Part shown: positions 21,649-29,738 of the stretch, in pieces | Layout: each line of letters opens with the position of its first letter | Numbering within the stretch: position 1 is the first letter of the stretch | Virus record (IMG/VR): IMGVR_UViG_3300045996_002150 | Location: 1 to 29,764 of that record | Length of the DNA stretch: 29,764 nt | Origin: a virus | Direction: 5' to 3' (one strand) | Notes under the pieces: generated by a model | Databases searched by the model: none | Told to the model about the DNA's origin: nothing | The model's input: the letters and a program-made list of their open reading frames with translations, nothing else | Position numbers and translations under genes: made by a program

Positions 21649-23150
21649 CGGCGGCCTCCGGCGACGGCGTCAAAGCGCACCTGGCCGAGCCGCCAGTCGA
21701 CGGCCTGTAGCTGCTCGAACTTCACCCGCATCTGGCGCGCGGTGATCCGCACGTTGGTCGGCAGCGCCGCGGCGAAGGGCCCGTACTGGGTCTCGGTCGA
21801 CTGCGGGTAGTTGCCGGCGTAGAGGTACATGCGGATGTCGCCCTGCGTCTTCTCGTCGGGCACGAGCTCGCGCATCATGAACACCTGGTCGCCGGCGTCG
21901 CCCACCTGCACGGGCCCGCTCTCGAGCGAGGGGTCCGGTCCGCTGTAGCCGTCGCGGCTGAAGCCCACCTCGTGGGTGTACAGGTTCCCGCTCTCGTCGG
22001 CCATGAGCGGGGTCGTGAACACGCCGCGGTCGACGCCGGCGCTCCGGTTCAGCTTCCCGGGCGTCCAGTGTCCCTCGCGGTAGTTGTAGGTCACGTACCG
22101 GTCAATCGCGGTCGAGAGCCCCGAGCAGTAGAAGAACTTGATCTCGCCCATCTCGGCGAAGTGCTGGGCCGTGACCTTGGCCTTCTGCACCACGTTGAAA
22201 TTCGAGAACACGTAGTCGGCGATCTCGCAGGGAATCTCCTTCACGAAGCCGTTGTACTCGTAGAAGCCCCGCTGCCCCATCCAGATCGCCCGGCCGCCGA
22301 TCATGGCCACGGCCTCGGGCCCGATGAGCCCGCAGTCGGTGCCCTTCTTGCGGAACGAGTAGACCAGCGTGCCGCCGATGTACTGGGCGCTGAAGAGCTC
22401 GGTGTCGGTCCAGATGAGCGTCTCACCCTGGCCGCGCCGTCCGGCCTTGATCGATCCGGTGCCCTCAAGGATGAAGTCACCCGCCTGGTTCCCGGAGGCC
22501 GGGGTCCAGGTGGTGAAGTTTTCCTGGTCGGGCCACTGCACCTTCCGACCATCGCCTCCCGCACCCAGCGCGAAGATGAAGCGCTCCGGTGTCACCACCA
22601 CGCCCTTGCAGCTGGTGGGCGCGTTGGTCACCGCCGCCAGATCGTTCCCGGTGTTGAGATCCCACTTGAGGATCCGCCCGTCTTCCGGGAGGCAGGCCAC
22701 CAGGTGGTCGCCGAAGTTGTCGGCGTGCCAGATGGCGGGATCGGTGGTCGTGGCCACCGTGCCCTCGCCCTGGCCGTAGACGCCGGCGCCGTAGTTGCCG
22801 GCGCCGTAGTTGCCGACGCTCTGCACCGCGTCCGCGCCGCCGGTCGTGAGCCCGGCAATCGTGATGTCGGTCAGCGTGCCGGTCTTGAACGCGTACATCT
22901 TGCTGTTGGTGCCGATGGCCACCCAGGCCTCGCCGCCCCCGGCGGCGCGCCAGGCGCGCATGGTGCGCGGCGCTCCGGTCACGGTGACCGCGGCGCCGGC
23001 GTTGTCCTTGAGGGTCTGCCAGCCGCCGAGCGGGCGGATGGTGCCCTCGATGAAGCGCACGAGGTTGGCGTCGTACCAGCGCCCGAGGCTCTGGTACTTC
23101 GTGCCGTTCCGCATGACACCCGGCGGGATCCGCAGCGGGACAAGAGTCAT
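21645..23150 (-). CDS. tail nozzle / packaged-DNA stabilisation-type protein, 501 aa
   Basis: It starts MTLVPLRIPPGVMRNGTKYQ; the ATG at 23150 shares bases with the endolysin stop. The sequence YQSLGRWYDANLVRFIEGTIRPLGGW near the N-terminus, WVAIGTNSKMYAF, the short NYGAGNYGAGVYGQG repeat, and KVQWPDQENFTTWTP are typical of the podovirus stabilisation/nozzle group (P22 gp10-like and SU10-like), which forms a beta-propeller-type ring in the tail below the adaptor. Its length is in the normal range. I chose the ATG at 23150 over one five codons earlier because of the overlap pattern. Confidence 0.8.
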   Translation of the reverse strand: MTLVPLRIPPGVMRNGTKYQSLGRWYDANLVRFIEGTIRPLGGWQTLKDNAGAAVTVTGAPRTMRAWRAAGGGEAWVAIGTNSKMYAFKTGTLTDITIAGLTTGGADAVQSVGNYGAGNYGAGVYGQGEGTVATTTDPAIWHADNFGDHLVACLPEDGRILKWDLNTGNDLAAVTNAPTSCKGVVVTPERFIFALGAGGDGRKVQWPDQENFTTWTPASGNQAGDFILEGTGSIKAGRRGQGETLIWTDTELFSAQYIGGTLVYSFRKKGTDCGLIGPEAVAMIGGRAIWMGQRGFYEYNGFVKEIPCEIADYVFSNFNVVQKAKVTAQHFAEMGEIKFFYCSGLSTAIDRYVTYNYREGHWTPGKLNRSAGVDRGVFTTPLMADESGNLYTHEVGFSRDGYSGPDPSLESGPVQVGDAGDQVFMMRELVPDEKTQGDIRMYLYAGNYPQSTETQYGPFAAALPTNVRITARQMRVKFEQLQAVDWRLGQVRFDAVAGGRR

Positions 23151-23611
23151 CCGGCCCTCAGCCACTCAGAGGTGGCCGCGCGCCGCTTGATCAGCCCGGG
23201 CAGTCGCTCCATCCGCTTCGTCGTGGGGTTGCGGGCGAAGACCCAGCGGTCGTTCTGCGCCGCGGCCTCACGCCACCAGGCCTTGTCGATCATGACCTTC
23301 ATGGTGCTCTTGCCGTAGCTCGCGCCGCCCAGGTTGAAGCAGAAGTCGATGATCGCCGCCGCGCGGCGCTCGCTCGACTCGTGAAGAATCGGCGACAGCT
23401 TGAGCGCGGCGCGCTGCGCCACCATCAGATCCGCGAGCAGCAGGATCGCCGCCTCGGGCTCCTTCAGGGGCCGGTGCTCGAGCGACGGGATCCGGCTGCC
23501 GTAGCCGATAGTCGGGTAGCCGGCCGGGCAGAGGTACGGCTTCGCACGGAAGCCCTCCATCGCCTTGACGTGGTCGATCAGCTCCTGGGTGATGCCGTGC
23601 TTTGGGTTCAC
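23147..23611 (-). CDS. endolysin, GH24 phage lysozyme (T4 type)
   Basis: E19 in KAMEGFRAKPYLCPAGYPTIGYGS is the catalytic acid. C28, nine residues later, stands where T4 lysozyme has Asp20, and T34 matches Thr26, so spacing is exactly that of T4 (11, 20, 26). Cys in place of Asp is known in this family. Length 154 is normal. There is no signal or SAR sequence, so release depends on a holin, and the two small membrane proteins just upstream are the candidates. The GTG start at 23611 overlaps the previous stop. Confidence 0.9.
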   Translation of the reverse strand: MNPKHGITQELIDHVKAMEGFRAKPYLCPAGYPTIGYGSRIPSLEHRPLKEPEAAILLLADLMVAQRAALKLSPILHESSERRAAAIIDFCFNLGGASYGKSTMKVMIDKAWWREAAAQNDRWVFARNPTTKRMERLPGLIKRRAATSEWLRAG

Positions 23612-23808
23612 TCGGCCCCCTTGTAGGTCGCGCGCTTCGTGAGAAACTGGGTGATGTCGAGACCGGCCCACACGCACAGAAACGCCAGCCACTCCCAGGC
23701 CGGCATCCAGGTGGAGAGGAGGACGCGCGTCGTCGTGCCGAGCATCGCGAGGATGGTCGCGAGGATCCGCAGGTTCGTGGTCGGCAGCTCCGCGAGCCAC
23801 TGGTTCAT
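23608..23808 (-). CDS. small two-helix membrane protein, holin candidate, 66 aa
   Basis: Two hydrophobic helices, about 14-33 (LRILATILAMLGTTTRVLLS) and 37-53 (AWEWLAFLCVWAGLDITQF), separated by a short polar turn, with a basic/acidic tail. It lies directly before the endolysin and is joined by a GTGA overlap. Size, topology and position fit a holin or a holin partner. Lysis function is inferred; no family signature is seen. Confidence 0.65.
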   Translation of the reverse strand: MNQWLAELPTTNLRILATILAMLGTTTRVLLSTWMPAWEWLAFLCVWAGLDITQFLTKRATYKGAE

Positions 23809-23999
23809 CCGAACACCCGGGCGATGATGAAGCTGATGACGGCACTGACGCCGGCCGCGACCCACCCGGCCACCTTGCGTCCGCCCCGGATCTCGGACAT
23901 CGTCGCGAGGATCTGCTTGACGTCGGACTTGACCTCCGTGAGATCGTCCTGCAGCGCGCGGATCTGCGCCGTGTGCTGTCCCAGCGTGAAGTCGTTCAT
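23805..23999 (-). CDS. coiled-coil plus one-TM protein, XhlA-like lysis candidate, 64 aa
   Basis: Residues 1-40 form a charged heptad-rich helix (IRALQDDLTEVKSDVKQIL) and residues 45-62 form one hydrophobic helix (VAGWVAAGVSAVISFIIARV). This is the layout of haemolysin XhlA-like phage proteins that act with a holin. ATGA overlaps join it to its neighbours and it precedes the two-helix protein and the endolysin. A lysis role is likely but unproven. Confidence 0.65.
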   Translation of the reverse strand: MNDFTLGQHTAQIRALQDDLTEVKSDVKQILATMSEIRGGRKVAGWVAAGVSAVISFIIARVFG

Positions 24000-24727
24000 A
24001 CCCCACCCCCGCACGTCGTACCCATGAAGTAGTTGGTCGGACCCACGCTGGCGGTCGAGACGACCTCGTTGTTCGAGCGGCGCCACACCTCAACCGTGAA
24101 CGTGTAGCTCCGGTTGGTGAAGCCTCCGTTGGCGTTCTCGGAGCCGCCCGGCGCGTGGTCGGCGAAGAGCGTGGCGTTGTTCACGTCAGCGTTGACGATG
24201 CTGCCGTTCCGCTTCACCACGGTGCGGAAGTTGGTGTTGTCGGGATTCGCCATCGACCACGACACCCGGAAGGTGTCGTTCGTGAGATTGCCGCCGATGC
24301 AGCCGCCGGTGGCGAGGTTGGTGGCACTGACGCCGCTGACGACCGGCGCGGGGCACTGGCTGTAGAGCTGGGCCCAAGTGGTCGCGGTCTTCGAGTCGAT
24401 GACCACGCCGGCCTGGTCCACCAGGTCGACGCGGAAGACATAGGCCGAGGTGAACGAGCCCGAGCCCGCGCCCTCTTTGTAGCCGGTGACGGTGTAGTCG
24501 TGGGTCTCCTGGGTGCTGGCCACGGTCGCGAGCAGCACGCCGTCCTTGTAGTACTTGAGGCTGTAGCTCGCGTTCGGGTTGATCACGTCGCACGTCAGCC
24601 GCACCTGTGCGGTCGACGCGAGCGTGCCGCCGGAGCAGGCCCCGGACGCCAGCGACGCGGCCGTGAGCCCGCCGTTGAAGCGGGGCACGTCCCCGGCCAG
24701 GAACGGCGCCAGCATGAGCCCGAGCAT
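23996..24727 (-). CDS. exported two-domain, Cys-paired beta protein, 243 aa
   Basis: The ATG at 24727 shares one base with the previous stop (TAATG). A short hydrophobic start ([17 protein letters not shown]) may be a signal peptide. Then two similar domains of about 100 residues each begin ASGACSGGTLAS and ATGGCIGGNLTN and close with YSQCPAP and GTTCGGG. Each has a likely disulphide and an Ig/FnIII-like run of strands (SLKYYKDGVLLATV; RTVVKRNGSIVNADV). It sits beside the tail-fibre-type gene and the lysis genes, so it may be a virion surface or envelope-facing protein. Confidence 0.6.
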   Translation of the reverse strand: MLGLMLAPFLAGDVPRFNGGLTAASLASGACSGGTLASTAQVRLTCDVINPNASYSLKYYKDGVLLATVASTQETHDYTVTGYKEGAGSGSFTSAYVFRVDLVDQAGVVIDSKTATTWAQLYSQCPAPVVSGVSATNLATGGCIGGNLTNDTFRVSWSMANPDNTNFRTVVKRNGSIVNADVNNATLFADHAPGGSENANGGFTNRSYTFTVEVWRRSNNEVVSTASVGPTNYFMGTTCGGGV

Positions 24728-25242
24728 TAGGCGGCGAAGCCCCGAACCGCGTTGGCGCGCCAGGTCGTCCCGCCGTTGCGGGTGACCATGGCGATCAGAT
24801 CGTAGCCCACGCTGGTGAGGGTCGGGGCCACGTCGCCGGGCCACTCCACGCTCGCCGGCCAGCTGATGCTGAACGCGCCCGCGTTGCGGAGCTCAATCAG
24901 AATCACCACCGCGAGCGGCGAGGCCGGCACGTTGGCGATGCTGAAGGTGGTGTTGCCCACCACGGTGCCGAAGAAGTAGTTGCCGGCCGACAGGTCGAGG
25001 GGTTCGCCCCCGCCGTAGCCGCCGACCTTCTCCACCGTCTTGAGCGTCGCCGAGTGTAGGTTCGCCACCCCGGTCATCGTGCCACCGGCCTTGGGGAGCG
25101 CGGCGCCCGCGGTGTCCTGGGCCTCCTTGATCTCCGTGTCGATGGTGTCCATGTCGGTGTTCAGCTTGCCGCCCCAGCTGCCGGCGCTGGCACCCACCTC
25201 TGGCTTCACCAGGGCAAAGTTGGTCGTCGTCGTGTCGGCCAT
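24727..25242 (-). CDS. tail fibre / appendage-type protein, 171 aa
   Basis: The N-terminus [20 protein letters not shown] followed by [12 protein letters not shown] is a segment seen at the start of many phage tail fibre and appendage proteins. [20 protein letters not shown] follows, a short repeat common in fibre shafts. The C-terminal 100 residues are beta-rich and would be the tip or a linker. At 171 residues it is short for a fibre, so it may join another protein. It starts three bases after the adaptor stop. Confidence 0.75.
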   Translation of the reverse strand: MADTTTTNFALVKPEVGASAGSWGGKLNTDMDTIDTEIKEAQDTAGAALPKAGGTMTGVANLHSATLKTVEKVGGYGGGEPLDLSAGNYFFGTVVGNTTFSIANVPASPLAVVILIELRNAGAFSISWPASVEWPGDVAPTLTSVGYDLIAMVTRNGGTTWRANAVRGFAA

Positions 25243-25245
25243 CGG

Positions 25246-25893
25246 TTACTCTCCCAGCGCCCGGCGGGGGCGCACCGTCTTCGGGGAGCCCGCCCACTTC
25301 TGCTTGTGCAGAGCGATGCGGAGCTCCTCGAGCGCGCTGGTGAACCGCTTATCCCACATCGGCAGGCGCTCGTCGTCTTTGAGGAACGGCGCCGTCTCGC
25401 AGAGCGCCCCATAGAGGTACACATCCGGGTAGGACGTGAGGATCCAGTTGGTGCTGGCGCTGTTCGCCGGATCGAGCGGTGTGAAGGTCTGCACGTACTC
25501 GGCCCGCACCACGTAGGCCGTGGCCGAGTCGGGAGCGGGGGAGACCCGCAGCTTGTAGCTGGTGTCGCCGCTCTGGAGGATCGCGGCGGCGAGCGGAATG
25601 CCGGACACGCCGTCGCGGCTGTACTCGGCCAGGCGGTTGATCGGCACCAGGTCGATGTCGCCGTAGCGGCTCCCGCCCTGGTAGTACAGGGCGTTCATCC
25701 GCTTGAAGTCGACGGGAAGCGACACCTCGGCCGCGGCCAGGGTGAGCTCCAGGTCGGTCGTGCGCTCGACGTCCGAGCGCCGGATCCTGGCTTCGGCGAG
25801 CACCACGAAGTCGGGGACGTAGGCCCCGAGATCCGTGCGGTTGGTCATGTCGCCGACGGCTGTTGCCAGCTCGCCGTAGTTGTCGAGGGCCAA
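25246..25893 (-). CDS. phage adaptor (head-tail connector) protein, 215 aa
   Basis: The start is TTG at 25893 with a GGAGAG upstream. The sequence (MTNRTDLGAYVPDFVVLAEARIRRS, DLELTLAAAEVSLPVDFKRM, GIPLAAAILQ, YVVRAEYVQTFTPLD, ILTSYPDVYLYGALCETAPFL) matches the podovirus adaptor group found below the portal in BPP-1/SU10-type phages. Helical N-terminal domain, then a beta section, then a C-terminal helix that ends in the basic tail RPRRALGE. It joins head to nozzle. The gap of about 60 bases upstream is the largest within the late block. Confidence 0.8.
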   Translation of the reverse strand: MALDNYGELATAVGDMTNRTDLGAYVPDFVVLAEARIRRSDVERTTDLELTLAAAEVSLPVDFKRMNALYYQGGSRYGDIDLVPINRLAEYSRDGVSGIPLAAAILQSGDTSYKLRVSPAPDSATAYVVRAEYVQTFTPLDPANSASTNWILTSYPDVYLYGALCETAPFLKDDERLPMWDKRFTSALEELRIALHKQKWAGSPKTVRPRRALGE

Positions 25894-25934
25894 GGCTGTT
25901 AACTCTCCGGTGCAGTACTCCTCTCGTAAAGGGA

Positions 25935-25953
25935 CGCTGAAATATACTCAGCG
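25935..25953 (-). promoter_or_regulatory. hairpin between glycosyltransferase and adaptor genes
   Basis: CGCTGA and TCAGCG form a perfect 6-bp stem with an A+T-rich seven-base loop, just past the glycosyltransferase stop. The loop is unusually A+T-rich for this genome. It may be a weak terminator, an RNA processing signal, or part of an internal late promoter. No T-tract follows on the minus strand. Confidence 0.3.
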
Positions 25954-25955
25954 AT

Positions 25956-26684
25956 CTACGCGCCAACCACCTCGATCTTCGGCGCGGGTTTCGGCTCCAC
26001 GTCCTCGCGGACGAGGAGGGCGTGGTCCATCAGAAACGGCAGCACCCCGACATGGGCCACCAGCTTGCTCAGATCGTGGTCTACCATGACGTGGAAGCCC
26101 TTCTCCCGGGCGCGGTGGCAGAAGTAGACGTCCTCGCCCACGAAGCCCCGGCCGGGGATCGTCCCGTGGGAGCAGAGGAAGAACGGCTGCTGGCGGTCGG
26201 CCTGGGCGTGGAAGACGTTGGCATGGGTGAGCACGCAGCCGAAGCCGATGTGCTCCACCTCCTGCAGCCCGGTGTCCTCCTCGGTGGTGTAGAGCCGGCG
26301 GTCCGACTCCTTGCTGTCGCCGAGCTCGAGCGTGGCGACCGGACGGGGCGGCGTGCGGCGGGTGGAGTAGTTGGCGCCGACGACGTACTGGTTGTGGCGC
26401 ATCAGCCGGAGCAGCGCGTCCTTCGGGAAGATCATGTCGCTGTCCAGCCACAGCATGTGGGTGGCACCCCAGTCCAGCGCCTGGCGGGCGAGCTGCTCGC
26501 GGGCCTGGTCGATGTAGGTGCCGGGCAGCATGAAGAGCGCGATCTCGAGCTCGCGGCCGTCCTCCTTCATCATCACCGCGGCGGCGGTGCTGAAGGCCAA
26601 CAGGTTGGCGAGCGCGTTGGCGAACGGGGCGGCGACCTGGTCTCCGGCGGGCACCAGCACGGCGACCTTCCAGGTGGCCTGCAT
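25956..26684 (-). CDS. GT-A-like glycosyltransferase in the virion operon, 242 aa
   Basis: The sequence KVAVLVPAG at the start and THMLWLDSDMIFP (DSD at 81-83, the DXD metal site) are typical of GT-A glycosyltransferases. It continues LLRLMRHNQYVVGANYSTRR, EHIGFGCVLTHANVF and GEDVYFCHRAREKGF, which fits the phage-encoded family placed among head genes. It would transfer a sugar from a nucleotide sugar to a phage or host target. ATGA overlap with the previous gene. Confidence 0.8.
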   Translation of the reverse strand: MQATWKVAVLVPAGDQVAAPFANALANLLAFSTAAAVMMKEDGRELEIALFMLPGTYIDQAREQLARQALDWGATHMLWLDSDMIFPKDALLRLMRHNQYVVGANYSTRRTPPRPVATLELGDSKESDRRLYTTEEDTGLQEVEHIGFGCVLTHANVFHAQADRQQPFFLCSHGTIPGRGFVGEDVYFCHRAREKGFHVMVDHDLSKLVAHVGVLPFLMDHALLVREDVEPKPAPKIEVVGA

Positions 26685-27004
26685 CAGACCCTCCCCGGCC
26701 GGGTGCGGAACGGCCGGCCCATCCAGCTGTTCAGCCACCGCCTCATGTAGCTCTGGTCGTCCAGCGCGCCGCTGCGCTGCATGTCCTGTGCGATCATCGC
26801 CGGAATCGAGGCCACATGCACGGTGTCGCCCTTGAACGGCGTGCGCTCGTCGAACGCGTTGTAGCGGTCCTTGAGCTCCTCGATCATGGAGCCCCCGCCG
26901 TGCTGGATGCGCTCGAACGTGATCGACTCGTCGTCGTGGTTGTAGTGGAACACCTGCTCGATCTTCGTGAACGGATCGTAGTCGAACGGCCGGGTCTCGA
27001 TCAC
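26684..27004 (-). CDS. hypothetical protein, 106 aa
   Basis: The GTG at 27004 lies inside the previous stop (GTGA), so the longer frame upstream is not used. The product begins VIETRPFDYDPFTKIEQVFH and is acidic and aromatic, with a likely beta N-terminus and helical C-terminus (YMRRWLNSWMGRPFRTRPG). No family is recognised. The position between the capsid-proximal membrane protein and the glycosyltransferase suggests a virion or assembly role. Confidence 0.65.
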   Translation of the reverse strand: MIETRPFDYDPFTKIEQVFHYNHDDESITFERIQHGGGSMIEELKDRYNAFDERTPFKGDTVHVASIPAMIAQDMQRSGALDDQSYMRRWLNSWMGRPFRTRPGRV

Positions 27005-27630
27005 AGGATCCTCCCGATCTTCGCCGACACCTGCACGCCAACGCCGGCGCAGGGCTTCCCGTCGAGGCAGACGCCTGCGAACGGACCCACCCGCACCTCG
27101 GGCTGCAGCTTGGACCAGAACGATTCGCGGAGCGGCGCCTTCTCGATGGCGCGGTCCTTGGCGGCGATCACGGCATTCGCCTGGGTGAGGAGCCCGGTCA
27201 GCGTGGCGCTGACCCGCTTCTCTGACTGCCACAGGCTCTCGAACACATCGGCCGACTGCTTGAGGCTGTCGGCCGTGGCGACGAGAGCGTGAATGGTGGG
27301 TTGACACGTATCGGGGAGCGTTTGCGCGGCGACGCGGAGCTGGACGAGGCGACGTCCGGCTCGGGTCTTCTCCCACCGCGTCTTGGCGGCGACCGAGTCG
27401 TCGTGGCGCTTCCACGCCTTGATGGAGTCCTGGGCCACGCGGATGCTGTCCCGCAGGGCAGCGCTCATCGAGTCCGCGGCCTGGACCTGAAGCTCGAACA
27501 CCTTGGCACGCTCGGCCGACTGGCCGGCGCTCCGCACCAGGTTGACGACGGTGAGGCCGGTGATGAGCACGGTAAGAGCGATAACGTAGGGGACCAGCGA
27601 CTTCAGTCGGGGAAGATACTGCTGCAGCAT
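27001..27630 (-). CDS. coiled-coil membrane protein, spanin-like, 209 aa
   Basis: Preferred start is ATG at 27630, where GGAG lies six bases upstream; a longer form starts at 27702. An N-terminal helix (VPYVIALTVLITGLTVVNLV) crosses the inner membrane. A long charged coiled coil (about 35-165) with Ser/Asp repeats follows, then a Gly-rich end (RVGPFAGVCLDGKPCAGVGVQ) of the type found in some inner-membrane spanin-like proteins. The layout fits an i-spanin, but it is far from the lysis genes, so the role is open. Confidence 0.6.
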   Translation of the reverse strand: MLQQYLPRLKSLVPYVIALTVLITGLTVVNLVRSAGQSAERAKVFELQVQAADSMSAALRDSIRVAQDSIKAWKRHDDSVAAKTRWEKTRAGRRLVQLRVAAQTLPDTCQPTIHALVATADSLKQSADVFESLWQSEKRVSATLTGLLTQANAVIAAKDRAIEKAPLRESFWSKLQPEVRVGPFAGVCLDGKPCAGVGVQVSAKIGRIL

Positions 27631-27722
27631 GTGAGCTCCGGGGAGAGCCTCCTCTGTAAGCGGGATTGGGATGACGCCCCCAGGTTGCCCCAAGAACGCC
27701 ATCCCCGTTAACTACCCGTGGA

Positions 27723-28688
27723 TCAAGTGGTGGTCAGATCCGCGGCCAGACCCAGCGCAGCCTCGTTCTTCACGATGAGCAGCGCTTCCTTCACGAGCAT
27801 CGCCTTGCTGGCGTCGCCGCTCTTCCCGAGCGCCTTGACAGCGTAGGGACGCAGCACACCAACCTTGATGTACTCGTAGTCCAGGAACCAGCCATCTGCC
27901 TCGCGCTGGAACCGGTTCGGGACGTAGCGGATCACGCCCCAGTTGGACACGTACACATCCACCGCGCCGATGGTGGCAGTCGGCTTCGGCGTGCTGAGAT
28001 CGTAGTTACGGGTGGCCACGCCCGAGAAGGACGCCGCGCGCACCTTGTTCACCGGACCCAGCATGTTCACCTTCACGTCGCCGCCCGAGGCCCAAATCAG
28101 CTGCGCGACGTTCTTGAGGATGTCCTCAGTGTACGCGCGGAGCGTGCCATCGGTACGAGCCGCAGCCGGGACGCCCGAGGTGTAGGTCGGGTTGCCGCCG
28201 GTGGCGTGCTTGTCGACGTTGGTCTTGATCCACGCGCCCAGCGTGGCGGTCTTCGCAGCGGTGGAGCTGTTGCCAGCCGAGCCACCGATGTTGTTCAGGA
28301 GGATCGCCTCCCAGTCGCGCTTCATTTCCTTCGCGCGCTTCATGGTCTGGTAGGAGAACTCCGACTTCCGGCCGGCCTTGTCCACCGCTTCCACGGTGTC
28401 GGCGACCAGGACCAGCTTCCGCAGGATCTGCGTGTAGTTACCCACGCGGACGGTCGCGGCAGCCGAGGGGTACGAGCTGATGTCGTCGCCCTGGATCTGC
28501 GCGTTCGCGGTGTCGACCGCGGCCAGCGAGTCAGTCTGCCACTCGTGCAGGGTCTGCTTCACGGACTCGGTGCCGATGTTGCTCACCAGAGGCGTATCCT
28601 CGGGCGAGATGTTGCTGATCAGATCCGAGAGCGACTCCCGGAGGCCTTTCCGGTCGTAGGTCTGGACTGTGTTCGTGATTGCGGACAT
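27723..28688 (-). CDS. major capsid protein, DUF5309 / SU10-like HK97 fold
   Basis: The N-terminus (TNTVQTYDRKGLRESLSDLI, SNISPEDTPLVSNIG, HEWQTDSLAAVDTANAQIQGD) is the characteristic start of the DUF5309/SU10 capsid family, and NYTQILRKLVLVADTVEAV and FSYQTMKRAKEMKRDWEAIL follow. Length 321 residues is normal. No delta domain or protease is seen, so a separate scaffold, the gene upstream, is expected. It builds the icosahedral head. Confidence 0.92.
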   Translation of the reverse strand: MSAITNTVQTYDRKGLRESLSDLISNISPEDTPLVSNIGTESVKQTLHEWQTDSLAAVDTANAQIQGDDISSYPSAAATVRVGNYTQILRKLVLVADTVEAVDKAGRKSEFSYQTMKRAKEMKRDWEAILLNNIGGSAGNSSTAAKTATLGAWIKTNVDKHATGGNPTYTSGVPAAARTDGTLRAYTEDILKNVAQLIWASGGDVKVNMLGPVNKVRAASFSGVATRNYDLSTPKPTATIGAVDVYVSNWGVIRYVPNRFQREADGWFLDYEYIKVGVLRPYAVKALGKSGDASKAMLVKEALLIVKNEAALGLAADLTTT

Positions 28689-28700
28689 GGTTCTCTGTTC

Positions 28701-29738
28701 CTATCCGAGGAAATCCTCGGGGAGCATCTGCTGGAATGCACGGGCAGCGTCATCGACTTTGCCCGACTTGCGAGCGGCTGCAACCGCCTCACGCACTCGC
28801 CGATCTCTCGAGCTGCTCGGGCTGCTCGGAGGTGTGGCGCCCGGCTGGAGTACCGGGGTCTTCTTGGTGCCCGTCGGTGTGGCCGGGACCGGTTCGCCTT
28901 TCTTCGTGGCCTTCGCCAGATCGTACTGACTCGCCTTGTACAGGATCATCATGAGGCGGTGGTCCGCCACACTCTGCACCTGCTCGGGCGTGAAGCCTGC
29001 GACCTCGGTCGCGTACTTCATCAGTGCCTTCACAGTGGCCGGCTCCTTGAACTCCGGCAGCACCTCGAGCAGCCGGGTGTACTCGGCGTCGACATGCTTC
29101 TGGAACGTCTCCCGACGCTCCTCAGCCTGCTTGGCTTCTGCCGCGGCGATCTCACTGGCGACCTTCTCACGTTCCTGCTTGATGAGCGTCCACTCGGCGA
29201 CCGCTTCGGCAAACTTCTCTGGATGCTGGGCCTTGATGGCATCCCAGTTTGGCTCCGTCGGCACCAGCTCCTGGAGGGACTTCTCGTACTGCTTCAGACC
29301 CTCGAGGTACTTTGTGCGTTCGGCTGCGGTTTCGGCTTTGGCGGTCTCGAGGATCTTGCGGTCCTCGGCGACGGCCTGCGTCTTCCGCGTGTAGTCCGCG
29401 TGCCGGAGAATGCTCTTCTCGAGCTCCTCGAGCGTGTACTCCTGGTCGCCCACCTTGACCTTCTGTGGCGCCGGGGGAGTAGGCTCCTCGGGCTCGTCGG
29501 CATCGTCCTGCGTCTCCTCGGACTCCTCCTCGTCCTCGGCCTTGGGGGCGTCGGGCGCGGGGGTGGCCGGCGCATCAGCGGATGCGTCCTCGGCCTGCAG
29601 CTCGCTGACGCCGTTCTCCTCCCAGTCGGAAGGCAGCAGTCGCTCGAGCAGTGATGCGGCAGAATCGGTATCGAGAGCCTCAGTCGCGGGGGCGGGTGCT
29701 GAGGGTGTTCCCTGGTCGTTCGCCATGATGGTAACCAC
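28701..29738 (-). CDS. putative scaffold protein, 345 aa
   Basis: An acidic, low-complexity N-terminal part (Asp/Glu/Ala/Pro-rich, to about residue 100) is followed by a long helical, coiled-coil part (TAAERTKYLEGLKQYEKSLQ; EKVASEIAAAEAKQAEERRE) and a basic C-terminus (SRDRRVREAVAAARKSGKVD) ending near the capsid gene. This is the classic form of a head scaffold. Start is uncertain: GTG at 29738 is two bases after AAGGAG, and ATG at 29726 is fourteen bases after it. The upstream gene, probably portal, is beyond the window. Confidence 0.7.
   Translation of the reverse strand: MVTIMANDQGTPSAPAPATEALDTDSAASLLERLLPSDWEENGVSELQAEDASADAPATPAPDAPKAEDEEESEETQDDADEPEEPTPPAPQKVKVGDQEYTLEELEKSILRHADYTRKTQAVAEDRKILETAKAETAAERTKYLEGLKQYEKSLQELVPTEPNWDAIKAQHPEKFAEAVAEWTLIKQEREKVASEIAAAEAKQAEERRETFQKHVDAEYTRLLEVLPEFKEPATVKALMKYATEVAGFTPEQVQSVADHRLMMILYKASQYDLAKATKKGEPVPATPTGTKKTPVLQPGATPPSSPSSSRDRRVREAVAAARKSGKVDDAARAFQQMLPEDFLG

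Noticed and set aside
21972-23318. 448-codon plus-strand frame opposite the nozzle and endolysin genes
   Set aside because: Composition artefact (Gly/Arg/Val/His-rich), against two clear genes on the minus strand.
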